DNA of 64,000 nucleotides. It comes from Grifola frondosa. Taxonomy: Eukaryota; Basidiomycota; Agaricomycetes; Polyporales; Grifolaceae. A program made the position numbers and the translations under genes. The notes beneath the pieces are model-generated. The model was not told where the DNA came from and did not search any database. It saw only the letters and a program-made list of their open reading frames with translations. The stretch lies in the NCBI GenBank assembly GCA_001683735.1, contig LUGG01000033.1, forward strand, positions 310,001-374,000, given 5' to 3'. Position 1 is the stretch's first letter, and every line of letters starts with the position of its first letter. Below, one piece after another: positions 32,560 through 45,419 of the stretch.

Positions 32560-33210
32560 GCTCTCCCCAGTTCCGTCGCGCCGCACCACAGCTCTCTCAG
32601 AGTTCTGCGGTGCCATCATTGACTGCCTCTGGGATAATCCGAACGCCCTACGACTATGCGCCGTCATCTGCCGTGGAAGGCTGCTGCAGCCGCCTGCACA
32701 TCCTCCCAGCCCTGGGCATCTTAAACTACACCAGCGTCGTGGGCCTCATCCATCAGTCGGCTACGCACCTGTGCGCGTCTTACACATATCCGAGAACGTT
32801 GTCCTGCTACTGGTCGATGGTCGTGCAGCCCGTCGTTCCGTTGGTGTTCAAGCCGTGCTCCGGTTTAACGGCGCGTCCGTGTGCAGCCTGCACCACCGAT
32901 CAAGGACGTCCAGTTCTCGGTCCCGATGACGTCGCTGCGGTCTCGCTGTACTTCTCATGGTACTATACGAAGTACATGCTATATGAAGTACAAACTCTAT
33001 GACACTCCGTCAGACGATGCTAATGGCAACGCGCTCTCTGCGCCGACGCCGCATCGAGGTAGTAGGCAGTTCTCTGTCTTCAGTGTGTCTCTAGCGGAAG
33101 GAAACCCAAACTCAACAGCCATCTTCACCATTATGAAGGAGCCGATGGCTGATCACTTCATCTACGACCTCCTCAGGTCTCACCGGTCCCGTATTCGCGA
33201 GATGTACTAG
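32560..33210 (+). pseudogene. F-box-like and unidentified exon remnants
   Basis: Near 32600-32700 the frames give EFCGAIIDCLWDNPNALRLC followed by a Trp/Ala-rich stretch, resembling the start of an F-box motif as seen in mushroom F-box proteins. A second readable stretch at 32880-33210 (FSVFSVSLAEGNPNSTAIF, MADHFIYDLLRSHRSRIREM) is unrecognised. No continuous gene can be built. Confidence 0.35.
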
Positions 33211-33539
33211 AATGCCGACGTGTCGAAGCCCGCAGCACCCCTATATTTCCATCTTGTCCGGTGCATTGATGTTCTCACATTGGTAGAGCTGGCAATTGAC
33301 CGCATTGAGTCTCTTCAATAGAGTTTCTTGAAGCGTTCCCATATGTCTGCGAGCTCTTTCCGACTGTACACTCACTAGTGGTGAACATTCCATCGTCAGC
33401 GAGCAGAGCACGCACAACAAGACAACAAGACCCTCTGCCATAGTTTAGGTGAGTTGGCTACGCTCGTCGTTCAAATCGTTTGCCTTCTTGAATCCTGATC
33501 TCGCGCCTTAACTGTGGATTGTAGACAACGATCCATGTG

Positions 33540-34010
33540 TCCGCCATCTCTCCTCGTGCAGCTCCGTAGATCATGACAGATATCTGCGATGCCATCGTAG
33601 ACCGCCTCCATGGGACCGCCCAGCGATGGTGCCACTTACGGTCCATGCATGTCCCCCCGCTTGTGTTCGCGTAGCGGCTCCCGTGCTTCGAGTGTTCAGG
33701 TTCAACGGTGCGTTCTCAGGTCGACGATCTTCGCCACGCTGTGGACCTTCCGCACCATCGAGGCGTTCTATTCTTTGCTCGAACTCCAGCAGCTCGTGGC
33801 AGTCTTCTTGAGGTCCACGGTTCACTGCGCTGCAGTTGTACAATGTCCGCTAGGCGGCCTGTGCGGACGCGTCTGCAAATCGTATACTGCGTGCGCGAGA
33901 TGCGCTGGTACTTGACAAGTGTCTGCTTGTGCCGATTCTGGAGATCTGCCATGTCGAGCATCAATTTGAGGTGCCTTTCCGATGCTTTCAGAATGTGACA
34001 CTACCACTCT
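33540..34010 (+). pseudogene. F-box-like protein remnant, array copy 1
   Basis: Frames give DICDAIVDRLHG (degraded F-box), VLRVFRFNGAFSG, TIFATLWTFRTIEAFYSLLE and LELQQLVAVFL. Related, better preserved copies are at 41650 and 51400. F-box proteins recruit substrates to SCF ubiquitin ligases; no functional claim is made for this remnant. Confidence 0.4.
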
Positions 34011-35363
34011 GAAACCTATGTGGATATAATCCGTGTTCCGTACCTCGTTGGTGCGTTATGTGCCCGAACTTGCTCATTTCTCTGTATCGTTGTGATTGCT
34101 ATCTACATATGGGCAAATATTGGAGCGCACATTCAAGGAACTCCACCCCACGCACGCTAAGGTTCTCCTGGGATTCCAAACGCTGGCGCACGATATTTAG
34201 CCTCGCGGGAAGCACACCACGCTATTTTGTCTGGACGCGACACGGTCATCCCATCTGTCTTGATCCGGAAATCGTCGTGCTGGTGTGACAGGCGAATGTC
34301 GAGCACGAGTAGTGGATGACGATTATGAGAATCGGATGCCCGAAGAGAGGTAGCCTGCTGGACACCGCCCGGGGGGAATTCTTAGCCCGAGGCGCAGGTA
34401 GACGTACGAGTGCGGTGTCGGGTGTCAGTGCAGCTGCGCGCATGAACCTTGCTATGGCCAACGAATGCGGTTATTCATTGAGTGATCATCTATCACCGGG
34501 CCCGATTTCCCTTTCTCATTATCCCTTCTCAATGTTTCACACACATCTCCTTCGCTATCCGCTTTGCTCTCGAATTCTTGTGATAGAGTTTACGTTGCAT
34601 CGCCATTCCTCTCACGCACGAGCCTGTTGATGAACTGCATGCTGCATACCTGATAACACGAGAACAAGTATAGGACATATATGTGTTTGTCTCTACTGCG
34701 TTAACTTCCAGGGCTCTTGCTCGGCTTTTGCCATACTCTGCCCCATCCTCGGCGAGCGAGCAGAGCAGCGCTGCATATATTTCGTTGTGCTATTCCGAGT
34801 CGGCGAACGCACAGCCTGGTTCCGTGGATACCGCTGGTTCTGTTCTTCTTCCATCTATCAAGTTATAAATTGCTGTGGCTGATACACAGCCTATACTTCG
34901 ACTTCCGTCCGACGTACCCATTCAACCATTGGGTTGCTTATTTGTTGCCGTCGTCTCGCACCTTTCCGCACTGTTTCTGGCAGAAGATGTCGTGGCCAAC
35001 GGGCAGTGCCGTATCTGTTGTCCGGCTAACTGATCTTCCCAGTGAGACGTATGATACGTATTGCGATATTTTGGCAAGTGACCATCCGAATGCCGTAAAA
35101 AACTACTCATTTCAATTGCCTGACAGCAAAAATACATGTTGGCGTCTTGAGTGAACATCATCCGCGGTACTGAGGCGAGCATTCGTTCAAGTTATCCTTC
35201 CTGTCTGATTGTCTCGTTGCGCTAGTACAGCTACGATCGATCACGTTCTAAGTGCGAGGATATCGCAGTTTGGTGATGTTGTTCTCGGGGATAGATATAA
35301 GAGCAGGACATCTCCATCTCTATCAGAGCATTGAGTCCAAAGTGGTCCTGACTACATCACAAC
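34011..35363. other. array DNA with no resolvable gene
   Basis: The segment is homologous to 42000-43000 and 51800-52800 in its first 0.8 kb (for example TTGGTGCGTTATGTGCCC at 34049) and to 46400-46890 and 56240-56728 in its last 0.5 kb (TTCGACTTCCGTCCGACGTA at 34889). It is therefore a junction of two half-unit types and contains the upstream region of the next DUF6533 gene. Short open frames occur but none is convincing. Confidence 0.5.
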
Positions 35364-37038
35364 ATGTCATCCACAGTCAACGCCGAAGAGGATCGACAAC
35401 TGTGAGTTACACCTCCCCGCAAACCTTCCTCATCTAACGTTTCCTACCGTGCAGCTTCATCGACATATATTGTGGTGTATCGGCAACCGGTTAGTGATTC
35501 ACGTACAATCTCTGGTCAGTCTCTCATTCCTATTTCTTGCAGCTCTTCTGGTCTACGAGTATCTTATCACATTCAACCGTGAATATCAGCTTGTATGGAA
35601 GCGTCGATTCTCGGCGGCCACCTTGCTTTTTTTGGTCGCAAGGTATTCTCAGCTTCTCATCACCATTCTTGACCTCCCAAGCATATATCCAATATCGATA
35701 AGAGTATAGTTCTTGTCCTGTTCCTATAGCCTGTATTTGCCCACTCATAATTTCCAGAGCTGCTCTGCGTTGGTTTGGTTGGTGACCGTTTCGGACCTGC
35801 TCTTCGTGTTTCTTGTGGCCGGTGAGTAGCGATACGATATTCTCGCTGCTGACCGACAATTGATATTTTGTGAAGTATTCTCAAGTCTCCGAGCATATGC
35901 CTTGTCAGGTCGTCAATGGCAAATTGCGTCGTTGATATTCATCTTATTACTGGTTCCTTGCGGAATTGACCTGGTGAGCTCTGTCCTCAACATTGAGCCA
36001 AGCATGAAATTGAAGTGCAACACATACTTCTAGTTTGCATATGTGCGGCGAATAGTAGTTGTAGCTCCACCTCCGATCAATTGTACAGCAGTACTTTTTG
36101 GTCTCACCGGAGCTCAGCAATATGTCAGTGAAATTCATTGATATTGCTGCAGATTGTTGACTGAATCCGTGCATCATATAGATGTATGTAGTGCTGTCGG
36201 CCTCATATTGCTCAAGTGCTCTGCTCACATAATAATGCAAGTGGCGTATGTAGCGCGTGCGGCCACAATCACTGCCGATATACTTGTTATTGCAGTAACC
36301 ACACACCAGACGTACTGGCAAAGGCGAGCTGCGGATGCTAATCTCCGAACTCCGTTGCACACGGTGATCCTGAGGGACGGTAAGTCTCAATTCCTGCCTT
36401 GACATGCGCGACCTGATGAGACTTCATCAGGTACGGTATACTTCTTGTAGGTTATCGAAAGTGAAACCAGCCTGATGTCAATTAACAACGGTGTATTCGA
36501 TAGTGCTTTGTTGATGATGAGCATTGCAGATATTGTATCCTTCTATTTTGGACAAGTATTTGTAGGGAGATTTCGTTTCGAATCGCTAGTGATCCTAACT
36601 CACGAGTCTCTTGTGCTGTCATTAGGGAGACACATCATATATCGGCACTTTCAGAGATCCGTCAGTAACTGCAATTTGCTGCTCTTTGTTTTGATCTGTA
36701 TTGACATTTGTTACGGCACAGAATAACCGCAATTCTCATCTCGCGGTTCATGCTCAATCTCCGCGAAATCGATGCATCCCAATGCGGCACCGAAGATTCA
36801 AGTCGCCCATCGTTTGTCGGCTCGGTCCAGTTTGCAGCTTTCGTCGAACCCCTCGGTCCCCCTCGACCATGAATTCTCATTCTCTGCGATCGATCACAGT
36901 TCATTGGACGAGCAGATAGCCGATAGAGAGGGCGAGAATGAGGACATGCTGGACAATGATGAGGAAATGGAGTTAGGCCAGATCTGTTTTCATGAGCCAT
37001 CCCAAGCCCAAGCCGGTCCATCTGGGTTCAGGGAGTAA
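35364..37038 (+). pseudogene. DUF6533-type membrane protein, copy A (frame-damaged)
   Basis: ATG 35364 (MSSTVNAEEDRQL) with short exons gives ATALLVYEYLITFNREYQLV, WKRRFSAATLLFLVARY (the DUF6533 signature: aromatic-rich helix then W-K-R-x-W/F-S), then further hydrophobic helices (LVWLVTVSDLLFVFLVA, WQIASLIFILLLVPCGIDL, ITADILVIAVTTHQTYW, LLMMSIADIVSFYFGQ) and a C-terminal ISRFMLNLRE motif with an acidic tail (ENEDMLDNDEEMELG). About seven membrane segments are expected. Family function is unknown. Copy A has an extra base near 36090 and loses two bases near 36862 compared with copies B and C, so it is probably dead. Confidence 0.75.
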
Positions 37039-37555
37039 ACTACCAGGACCGTGATATTCTTTCGGTTCGTGCCTGATTGTGATCCCATTACTATCTCGTG
37101 TGTGCTGACGTCGAGCTTAGAACAAAAGTGCAGTCTGTCTAGCGTCACATCGTTTTTCGGTGCTTTCTTGGGATACTGCAACTTGGTGTCATAAATTATA
37201 GAGGTCTGCCGCCGCAGGATCATATCGTGTACACTATACCATCATCGCTCACTTATCTATTCATTACTGCGTTGATTTATTGGATTATTATGCATGATCT
37301 CCTCGGGATGCGCTTGTACTACGCTGTAGAATACAAAAGAAGAAGAAAGAGCAATTGCAATGCCTCCAGCAATTCTCTCACGACCAGATGGAACGTAGCA
37401 GACATCGTTCACCCACGTAAATTCTCGATAGACTTGCATGCGAATAGCGAGGGTCGGGCCTTGAGCACGTCTCTATCGTGAGCGCAAAGCAGCATGACGC
37501 GCAGCGCCGCCAGCTACACCACGCCGCCGACTCGTGCCCCGTCTGCCCCCGAGCG

Positions 37556-37800
37556 CGCCCATGTCAATGACGGCCGGACCAGCTGACGCAGGTGTCCACG
37601 CGCTCGCGGTGCTCCCGCACATCCCGCACACCCTGACACTCCTGTGCACCTCGCCACATTGCACACGTCTTCTACAGCAGTGCAGGGGCACGGTGGCGGG
37701 CGTGGAGAAGAGCGTAGGCTTTCATGGGCCACTGTGCAGGTGAACGTGAGGGGATCAGCGCATCGTGAGTGTTAGGAGGCGCGTGGAGGAGCACGAGTTG
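37556..37800 (+). pseudogene. dynamitin-like C-terminal fragment, copy 2
   Basis: Plus-strand frame HALAVLPHIPHTLTLL, HCTRLLQQCRGTVAGVEKSV, then VRRRVEEHE-like. It matches the C-terminal helices of the copy at 31990-32300. Isolated, no start or intact frame. Confidence 0.45.
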
Positions 37801-37899
37801 AGAAGTCAGGCCGACACCCTGACACTCGCTGAGCTGCAGCTGCCCGCTCGTGCCGGCTATCTGACAACCCAGCTGCGCTCAGCGAGCTGTGGATCTCAC

Positions 37900-38130
37900 A
37901 TGATGATCAATCTGTGAAAATGAGAGCCTCAGTTGTATGTGCAGTTGTTGACGGTAGGAATAAGTGCCTGGGGTTTTCAGCGGAAGCGTGTTGCCAAAAA
38001 CCACTGCGCAGTCTGTCAACGAAGGACTCAATTGTCTCCACACCCGTCTCCGCATAGCTTTCTTGGAGTACTGTAACTTGGTGTCGTAAATTATAGAGGT
38101 CTGCCGCCGCGAAGATCATGTGTACTAAAC
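37900..38130 (-). other. unidentified recurring module (minus-strand frame), copy 1
   Basis: A minus-strand frame reads AETGVETIESFVDRLRSGFW and QHASAENP before a possible splice site. Similar copies follow each dynamitin C-terminal piece (near 38.85, 43.77, 49.55, 53.57 and 59.4 kb). I do not recognise the protein and cannot exclude that the real coding strand is the other one. Confidence 0.3.
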
Positions 38131-38389
38131 TGTCATCACTCTCTTATCTATTCCTTTTTGCGTTGATTTATATGCAGGATCTCGGGATGCGCTTGTAATA
38201 TGCTGTAGAATACAAAAATCAAAAAAGCACAACTGTAATGCCTCCGGAAATTCTCTTACTACTTGACGGAACGTAACATGCAAATAGTGAGGCGCTGACC
38301 TTGAGCACGTCTACATCGCGAGCGCACGACGCGCAGCGCGCCAGGTGAACCACGCCGCCGACTCGCGCCCCATCTGCTCTCGAGCACAC

Positions 38390-38631
38390 CCATGTCGATG
38401 ATAACTAGACCAACTGACGTCAGTGTACACGCGCTCGCGGTGCTCCCGCACATCCCGCACAGTGTGACGCTCCTGCATGCCTCGCCACATTACACACGTC
38501 TGCTACAGCAGTGCAGGGGCGCGCTGGCGGGCATAGAGAAGAGCCTGGTGCAGGTGAACGTGAGGGAGCACCATCAGCGCATCGTGAGTGTTAGGAGGTG
38601 CATGGAGGAGCTGAATACGGGTGCAAGCTGA
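38390..38631 (+). pseudogene. dynamitin-like C-terminal fragment, copy 3
   Basis: Frame HALAVLPHIPHSVTLLHASP, HYTRLLQQCRGALAGIEKSL, VNVREHHQRIVSVRRCMEEL then a stop. It is the clearest of these fragments: the pattern of heptad-like leucines and the ending R-x-x-EEL fit a coiled-coil end of dynamitin. Confidence 0.5.
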
Positions 38632-38639
38632 GAGGTCTG

Positions 38640-39420
38640 GCCGCCCTCCTGATGCTCGCTGCGCTGCAGCTGCACCCCGTGCCGATACTGGCAGTCTGAC
38701 GACCCAGCTGCACTCCGCGAGCTCTGGATCTCACGCAATGATCCCAGGATCTGACAGATGATCAATCTGTGAAAAAGAGAGCCATCAGTCATATATGTAG
38801 TTGTTGATGGTAGAAACACGTACCTGAGGCTTTCCAGCGGAGGCATCTTGCCAAAAATCACCGAGCAGTCTGTGAACGAAGGAATTAACTGTCTCCACAC
38901 GCTTCGCCGCATATAATGGCCATTAAGCACAAGCAAGATCCTGACATCATCACATATCAATGCACCATACAAAACGTGAAGACGATGATGATTCCCAGTG
39001 CATGCGCCACTCGGTCTGGAAGATACCAGCAGAAAGCCGACATGTACATCTAATAACGACTGGAAGATCGACGTACCACTCAGCTCAGCATCTCCCTGGA
39101 TATTCCCAAGAATATACGGTGCTGTGGACCTCGCCGCACAGCATGTGTAGAAGAACATAATAGTTGTGTGCACAGACAGTGAGAACACACGTCGATGATC
39201 GATGCTGGCAGGACTTACCACCACAGCATCGCACTGGACAAGTCAATGAATCTGCCTATTCCTCCATATCTCCCACGAACTGTGAGCATGCAGCTTCAGT
39301 TATATGTTGTCCAGATGGATATGGGGAGTCGTATAGGCAGCACGGTTGGACAATGTGGCGTCAAGGGAACGAGGACGACTCTGCCAACGTCTCTGGGACT
39401 TCGGACTCCAAAGCTTGGTA
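38640..39420 (-). other. unidentified recurring module, copy 2
   Basis: A minus-strand frame is open from 39224 to 38574 (HTTIMFFYTCCAARSTAPYI, LLVLNGHYMRRSVWRQLIPS). Alternative frames give RVETVNSFVHRLLGDFWQD. The hydrophobic character suggests a membrane protein split by introns. Equivalent copies lie near 49.5-50.1 and 59.3-59.9 kb. Confidence 0.3.
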
Positions 39421-39839
39421 GGATTACACTCTTAATGCAACCTGCAATGTTTTGATAACGAACTTCAGTACATAGATTATATAGGCAAGATGAATTTACA
39501 ACCGTAAGGCCTTGAGCTTGAGGATGCATGTTGAGGACCACGGTAAGAGCCAAACGAGTCCAACTGAGCGCCGGTGTCAAACGTGAGGCGCCGACCATTC
39601 CGGCGGCTAGCAGCTAGCGCCTGTAGGCCTAACCCTAGCGCTAGGTCATCAAACGCCAAAGCGCCTAATAACTCTAATTCACACGCACACGCGTCATCTC
39701 GTGCAGTACTTACTTATGTTTTCGCAGACGTTTCTTTCGTTGCTAGTCTCGCCTCATTGAATTCAAAGGGGGCCGGATCCATCATCCACTTCTGCTGTCT
39801 CCGCTCGCGTTACTACTAGTCGACCACTTCGTCGATGAA

Positions 39840-40110
39840 TTGATGACCCCGGCCTCTTCGACAGCGAGTCTCAGGACAGGACAGAGTCTAGTATCTCGCT
39901 CATGACATCGCCGGATGCTGGCACGGCAACCGATTCCCCGCCACTCCAATGATCTGGTCACTGATACAGGCAGCGTGCTCTATCATACTCCACAAGATGA
40001 CTGTGTTACGACTATGACCCGGGCTCTGGGCTGGATGATGAGCTAAAGAAGTGGTAACTATATGCATCTTTGTCTTAGGGATCGCTGGCGCGTTTCCTTT
40101 AACGTGCCCT
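39840..40110 (+). other. unidentified FFDSE-type module, copy 1
   Basis: Degraded frames resemble LFDSESQDRT, MAGCWHG-like and DDCVTTMTRALGWM-like segments. Better copies are at 45420, 50280, 55246 and 60180. Spacing of these five copies is close to 5 kb. Family not recognised. Confidence 0.35.
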
Positions 40111-40737
40111 TGTTTCGATTCTGGATCCTCATGTCAGTCATTCACAGCGGTATCAGCAGGTATTCACGCCTGTTTTGTGAACTTCATCCACTTCTGATAG
40201 CCTCGGGCACCAAGATGGCCATTTGCATCTGTTAGCCTCGTCTCCTTCCAGTATGTCTCTCCAGTCAAATTCAATACTGCCCATCGACCTTTTGCTGATG
40301 TCGAACGTTGTCCTCACCATAACTCGCTCTCGTCTCACTTACACCTCGGCTCAGAAGCCCGATTCTTGCTGTGAGTCGCTGTGCGCGGTGATTTGCTAGT
40401 CCTCATCAATTGTGGTAGGTGAGTGTGAACGTTGGACGTTGAACTCTGACCGGGCACTCACAAGCCCTCAATCATTCGGATCACCTCAGCCCAGGACAGT
40501 GTGGCCGCATTGGTGCGGCAGGATCGCAGATCTCTCTTCCCGTTTGCTTTCCGGGGTGACTTGCGCGAAGGAAAACAAATCGCCTGCCCTCTCCATCCCA
40601 TCTACAGGCTATCGGTGCAGCAAGGCCCCTGGCAAGACACAAGAGGCAAGCAAGAAGTTCAAGACGGATGAGCGCAGGGCATATTCTCCCTTCTTCGATT
40701 GATCGTCCATCTGTCTAACCATCTCTCGTCCCACAAT

Positions 40738-41200
40738 GCAGAACACCACTGTGCGCGAATTTCGATCCTTCCCTATCTCATCCGCACCTGAAATCCCTCA
40801 CTATACCCGTACAATCCATGTCGCTCTCCCAGAGTCTGTATTTTCCATGGGTCAAGCCCGCCGCGTTGGAGACGAACCTCGCGGAACCGTCGAACCAGCT
40901 GTTGAAGAACGAGCTTGACAAGACGTGAAATGGCACTTTAACCAGATCATCGCCGTCATGGAGGGCAGAGAGCACTTTATGAACGTGGTGCTAAGGATGA
41001 GGACATGCGGAGCATGCGCGCAAAAAGGACGTGACCAAGGCGAAAGACGATAATGCAAACACCACAGACACCACGCCTGAGCCTGAACCCAAGCGGAAGA
41101 CTCTCGACGTCAGAAATGTCTCTGAGATAGACCGCAGCATTAGAAAGCTCGAGAAGCTCGTCGGGATCCTTCACCATTGCTCATGATGAGGCAAGCATAT
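40738..41200 (+). pseudogene. dynamitin-like middle fragment
   Basis: Frames give KPAALETNLAEPSNQLLKNE, a degraded VMEGREHFMNVVL (compare VKEGRG of copy 1), then KKDVTKAKDDNANTTDTTPE and RKTLDVRNVSEIDRSIRKLE with KLVG. The last block is a good match to the dynamitin segment that precedes the STMTLDE region. Stops and frame changes make it a pseudogene. Confidence 0.5.
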
Positions 41201-41349
41201 TTTGCGCTCTACAGACAAATGGGCGAGCTGATCGATACCACACCAAGCTTTCACCTACCCGCCCCCGCCACTTACCATTCTAACACGTCTCAACGCACAC
41301 ATTCCAGTACACGCTGCCAGCGGACCTCAAGGAAAACCAACACCTTATA

Positions 41350-41560
41350 CACGACACACGATGATGGACGTGAAAAGAGCATGGGCAAGAGCCAGGCGCT
41401 TATATGTGAAAGTGGGCGTGAGCTGAGAGGATATAAATGGCGCAGGAGATTGTGAAGGTGAGGCGTCCGCTCACTGATGCTGAACTCAATCGTCGGCGAT
41501 CACAACTGAGCAGACGCACCAGAGGACGGAACCTCTGCCGTAGTTTAGGTGAGCTGGCTG
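41350..41560 (+). pseudogene. dynamitin-like C-terminal fragment, short copy
   Basis: A short frame KSMGKSQALICESGRELRG matches the VEKSVGENEALIRELQE-like stretch of copy 1 at 32165-32220. It is followed directly by RRSQLSRRTRGRNLC, unrelated and unidentified. Confidence 0.35.
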
Positions 41561-41639
41561 TGCTCGTGGTGAAAAATACCTGCCTTCTCGAATCCCGATC
41601 TCACGCCTTCAGCTGTTGACTTCCGACGACGCCATTTCC

Positions 41640-42000
41640 CTTCGTGCGCTCCGTAGATATATACGATGCCATCATGGACTGCATCTGGGACGACCCAGCG
41701 ACGGTGCAACTCATCATTCGTGTGTGTGTGTCTCCACTCGACTTCACGTGGCGGCTCCGTAATCGCGTGCTCGGGTTGACGCACACTGTGGACCTTCCGC
41801 ACCGTCAAGGCGCTTTATTGGCGAATTTCATGTACAGTTCTTCCCTCACACTCCAGAAGCTCGCGGCTGCCCTCCCGAGGCTCACTTCGTTACAGTTCGC
41901 AATGTTCACTGTGCGGCCAAGCCGATTCTGGAGCTATCGGCCTGCCAAGATGCTTTTCCGATGCTGTGCGAATGTGGTACCCTCTGAAGTCTCTTAAACC
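41640..42000 (+). pseudogene. F-box-like protein remnant, array copy 2
   Basis: Frame VDIYDAIMDCIWDDPATVQL resembles the F-box start seen in mushroom F-box proteins (LP-x-E-x-x-D-x-I-x-D-x-x-W-D-D-P), followed by LTLQKLAAALPRLTSLQFAM. Frames change at least twice. Confidence 0.45.
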
Positions 42001-43150
42001 TATTCGGACATAATCCACGCTCCAACGCTCGTTGGTGAGTTATGTGCCTGGGCTTTCTCATTTCTCTGGGTTATGATAATTACTATCTACATCTGGGTGG
42101 AATATTGGAGCCAGGAAGCCCCACCCCACATTCCTGACGGTTCCCCAGGGATTCCAAACGCTGGCGCACCGATGTTTAGCGTCACGGAAAGCATACCGCG
42201 CACTCCGTTTGGACGTGACACGGCCATCCCATCTGTGTTCAACACAGAAACGGTTGTGCTGGTATTACAGGAGGGCATTCAGCGCGTGTGGTGGATATGG
42301 GGTGATGACGTCGACCGCAGATTACGACCTCGCGCTGCTGTTGCTTACGTCTATGTACGAGTATGAATGGGTATTCGAAGAGCGGTGGCCTGCTGGACAC
42401 TGCGCGGAGGGCCATCTATGCTTGGGCGAGGGAGGTAGACGTGCCAGTGGCCAGCGCGGAGTCGGGTGATGGTGCGGGTACACGCATGGGACTAACGAAT
42501 ACTATTATGCAGGCGTGTGATCTACAACCGGAACTATTTTTTCGTTGCTCCTTATCGCTTCCCAATGTCTCCCACAGATCTCCTTCGCTGTCCGCTTTGC
42601 TCTCATGTTCCTATGATACAGTTCATGTTGCATCGCCATGCCTCTCTCGCATTGGCCTGTTGATGAATTGCATGCTGCATATCTGATAACACGAGAACAA
42701 ATAGCAGACATATCTACCGGTTTCTATTGCGCCAGCTTGCTCGACGTTTATCATACTCTGTCCTGGTCCTCGGACAGACAGCCGAGCAGGGCCGCATATA
42801 TTTGAATGCATAATTCCGAGCCGGCGAACGTGCAACTGGATGCATGGTCACCTCCGGTGCTGTTCCCATTCCATCTGTCAAGAATTTATCGTGGCGCTGA
42901 TACAAGCCTGTACTTCGACACTCTCCGGCTTACCTGTTCAGCGCTCAGCCATTGGCTTATTTATTTGTATCTGTCCGCCAACATCGTCGCTTACTAATGT
43001 AAGATATCGCCGCTGACAGGCAGCTGTCCATCCTACTGATATTATGCATCGTGTGTATGACATATGATGGGATATTTTGGGAATCCACGCACCCAGGTAC
43101 CCCGAAAAACTGCCCACCCCAACTCCTGACAGCGAGCTCTGAATGTTGGT
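42001..43150. other. array DNA, no resolvable gene
   Basis: Homologous to 51800-52960. Short readable pieces (RDTAIPSVFNTETVVLVLQE, WWIWGDDVD near 42220-42320) recur in the other copies but form no recognisable domain. Confidence 0.45.
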
Positions 43151-43399
43151 GGCTAGATCTATGGATATGGAGGATCTCCTCGTGATGCGCTTGTAATACG
43201 CTTAGAATACAAAAACGAAGATCCTTCCAGGAATTCTCTCAGTATCTGACAGAATGTAACAGACATCCTCCACCCACATGAATTCTCGGTGGACTTGCAT
43301 GCGAAAAGTGAGGCTCTCCGACCTCGAGCGTACAGCAACACGACGTGCGTCACCATCAGCCGTGCCGCACCGAAGACTCGCGCCCCGCCTGATCCCAAA

Positions 43400-43625
43400 G
43401 ATACCCACAGGCTGGACCTGCTGATGTCGGTGCTCCCGCACATCCCACGCATCCTGATGTGCCTGTGCACGCTCGTCGCGTTGCACACGTCTGATACGGC
43501 GTTGCTGCGGGCGTACTGGTGGGTGTAGAAAGAGCGCAGGGTAGTACAGGCCGCTGATAAGGGACAACGTGGGGGAGCTTCAGGGCCGCCAGACTGAGGC
43601 TCGCTCGCGCTGATTCTGTGGCTGT
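43400..43625 (+). pseudogene. dynamitin-like C-terminal fragment, copy 4
   Basis: Segments LDLLMSVLPHIPRILMCLC and HTSDTALLRAYW match the other C-terminal fragments. This is the second half-unit version, with a distinct following sequence (GGGACAACGTGGGGGAGC) shared with 53360. Confidence 0.4.
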
Positions 43626-43689
43626 CCGACGACCCCAGTACGTTCCACGAGGAGCTCACACGATGTATGATCCAGGACCTGACATATGA

Positions 43690-44700
43690 TCAATACGTGA
43701 AAACAGAGCAGTTAGTCGCATGGACAGTTATTGATGGTAGGAATAAGTGCCTGAGCATTTTCGGCGGAGTATTCTTGCCTAAAATCACTGCGTAGACTGT
43801 GAATGAAGGACACGACGTTCTTCGCACATAGTGGTCATTAAGCACCGGGGGATACTTGTACCAGCTCATATGAACGGAAGACACCTGCAGAACGTCGACA
43901 TGGACATCTCAGGACGACTAGAGGATGACGTGCTACGTCTCGCAATTTTTATGATATTCCAAAGAACGTAAAATGGTATGGATCCACTCCTGTAGTACGC
44001 GTAGAATAGCGTACTAGTCTATGGACAGGCAGTGAGACCAAGTGTGGACGATGGGATATTAATGGACTTACCGACCTAGCAATACACTTGACCAGCCGAT
44101 GGATCTGCCAGTTCCTTTTTGTCTCCTACAGATTAAGAACATGCAGCCACGAGGAGATGTCGGTCAGATGAACATATGGAGTGGTACTATGGGCAGCACG
44201 ATTGGATATTGTGGCATCGCACGAGTGGGGGCGACTCAGTGAACAGACTCAAGGAGAGCCGCGTTTGAGAGAGCGACACCATGTTCTGATGATCGGAAGC
44301 GGTATTGAGTGTGTCATGGTTAATATGTGGGAGCTCGTTACCCCGGATACTACATCGCTTCGTTGATCTTGAACTTGCAGTGAAAACGCCTGGCTCTGGG
44401 ACTTCAGGATTTCCCTTATTAATCCTGCCAGCCGGTCGCTATATGCCATCTGTAATATTTGATAAAGGTCTTCAGCGCATAGGTAGAGGCAATGCATGTT
44501 GAAGACCACTCCAGGAGATAAATAGTTATCGGATAAGTGTTCTGCGAAGAGCCAAATGAGCGCAAATTAACAAATGGCTTGCGGCATTTGGAAATCTTCT
44601 GCAAAATGAACTTAGCGCTAGCTAGGTGAAGCGTCAAGGAAGCGCCGCCTAAATAGGCCTAAACACGGTAGTATCAAGCGCCCATACCCCCCCCCCCGGC
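43690..44700. other. array DNA, no resolvable gene
   Basis: The counterpart is 53530-54500. It contains a copy of the minus-strand module (about 43770) and an 11-base C run at 44687-44697. No gene is supported. Confidence 0.4.
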
Positions 44701-44732
44701 GCCCTTGTGCTAATATTGGCTACCTAGCGCGT

Positions 44733-45200
44733 ATGGGCTCCGCGAAGCCTCCTGCACCTGCTCCGCGCCCTGGTAGTCTTCAGCTAGATGGGCTTCGCGT
44801 TGCTGGACGCGCGTCCGCCAACCGTCCTGTGGTCAACCGCGCACCCAACGTAGCCCGTGCGGCGCAGCCGCCGTTCAACCAGCTGTTCGCACACGATGCC
44901 TCACTCGTGTTCGCACGGCGCTCGACGTGCTCGAGTTTAACCGCGCGTTCGCGGGCCTCCTCTCCATGGTGTTCTCGCCCTCGCTGCAGACGTTCCACAC
45001 CATTTGGTACTGTCTGGCAAACTCCATTGGCTCACCCTCTTGCGATCTGGTCCAAAACGTCCGCTGTGCCATGTGTGGAGTTACATCTTCTGTGTTCGAT
45101 CCAAAATGGTTGTGCTGGTACGTGTGCTATACAGATGGGACACATTCTCAGCACCGACTGCTCAGATGCGCAACTCAAGTAAGCGCTCACGCGCGCAAGT
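44733..45200 (+). other. unidentified Pro/Ala-rich module, copy 1
   Basis: An ATG-started frame reads MGSAKPPAPAPRPGSLQLDG and LRVAGRASANRPVVNRAPNV. A later frame gives VLEFNRAFAGLLSMVFSPSL and YCLANSIGSPSCDLVQNVRC. A diverged copy lies at 54562-55020. It could be an F-box-like or regulatory protein remnant; I do not recognise it. Confidence 0.3.
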
Positions 45201-45419
45201 ACTAGGGTCACTATTCAGTCTTGTGGCCGCAGTACACACCAGTTACAACGTTCACGGTACGCTTTTACCACAGCAAGACATATGTGCATGTACCCACTAT
45301 TCTTCCACTATCCCATCTAACACCAAGTCCTACAGTCCTGCGATATGTTCAGATAGACGTCCCATTGTCGCTAACTAGCACTCTATTGGGATAGAAGAAA
45401 TCTACATGGACGTCCTCCT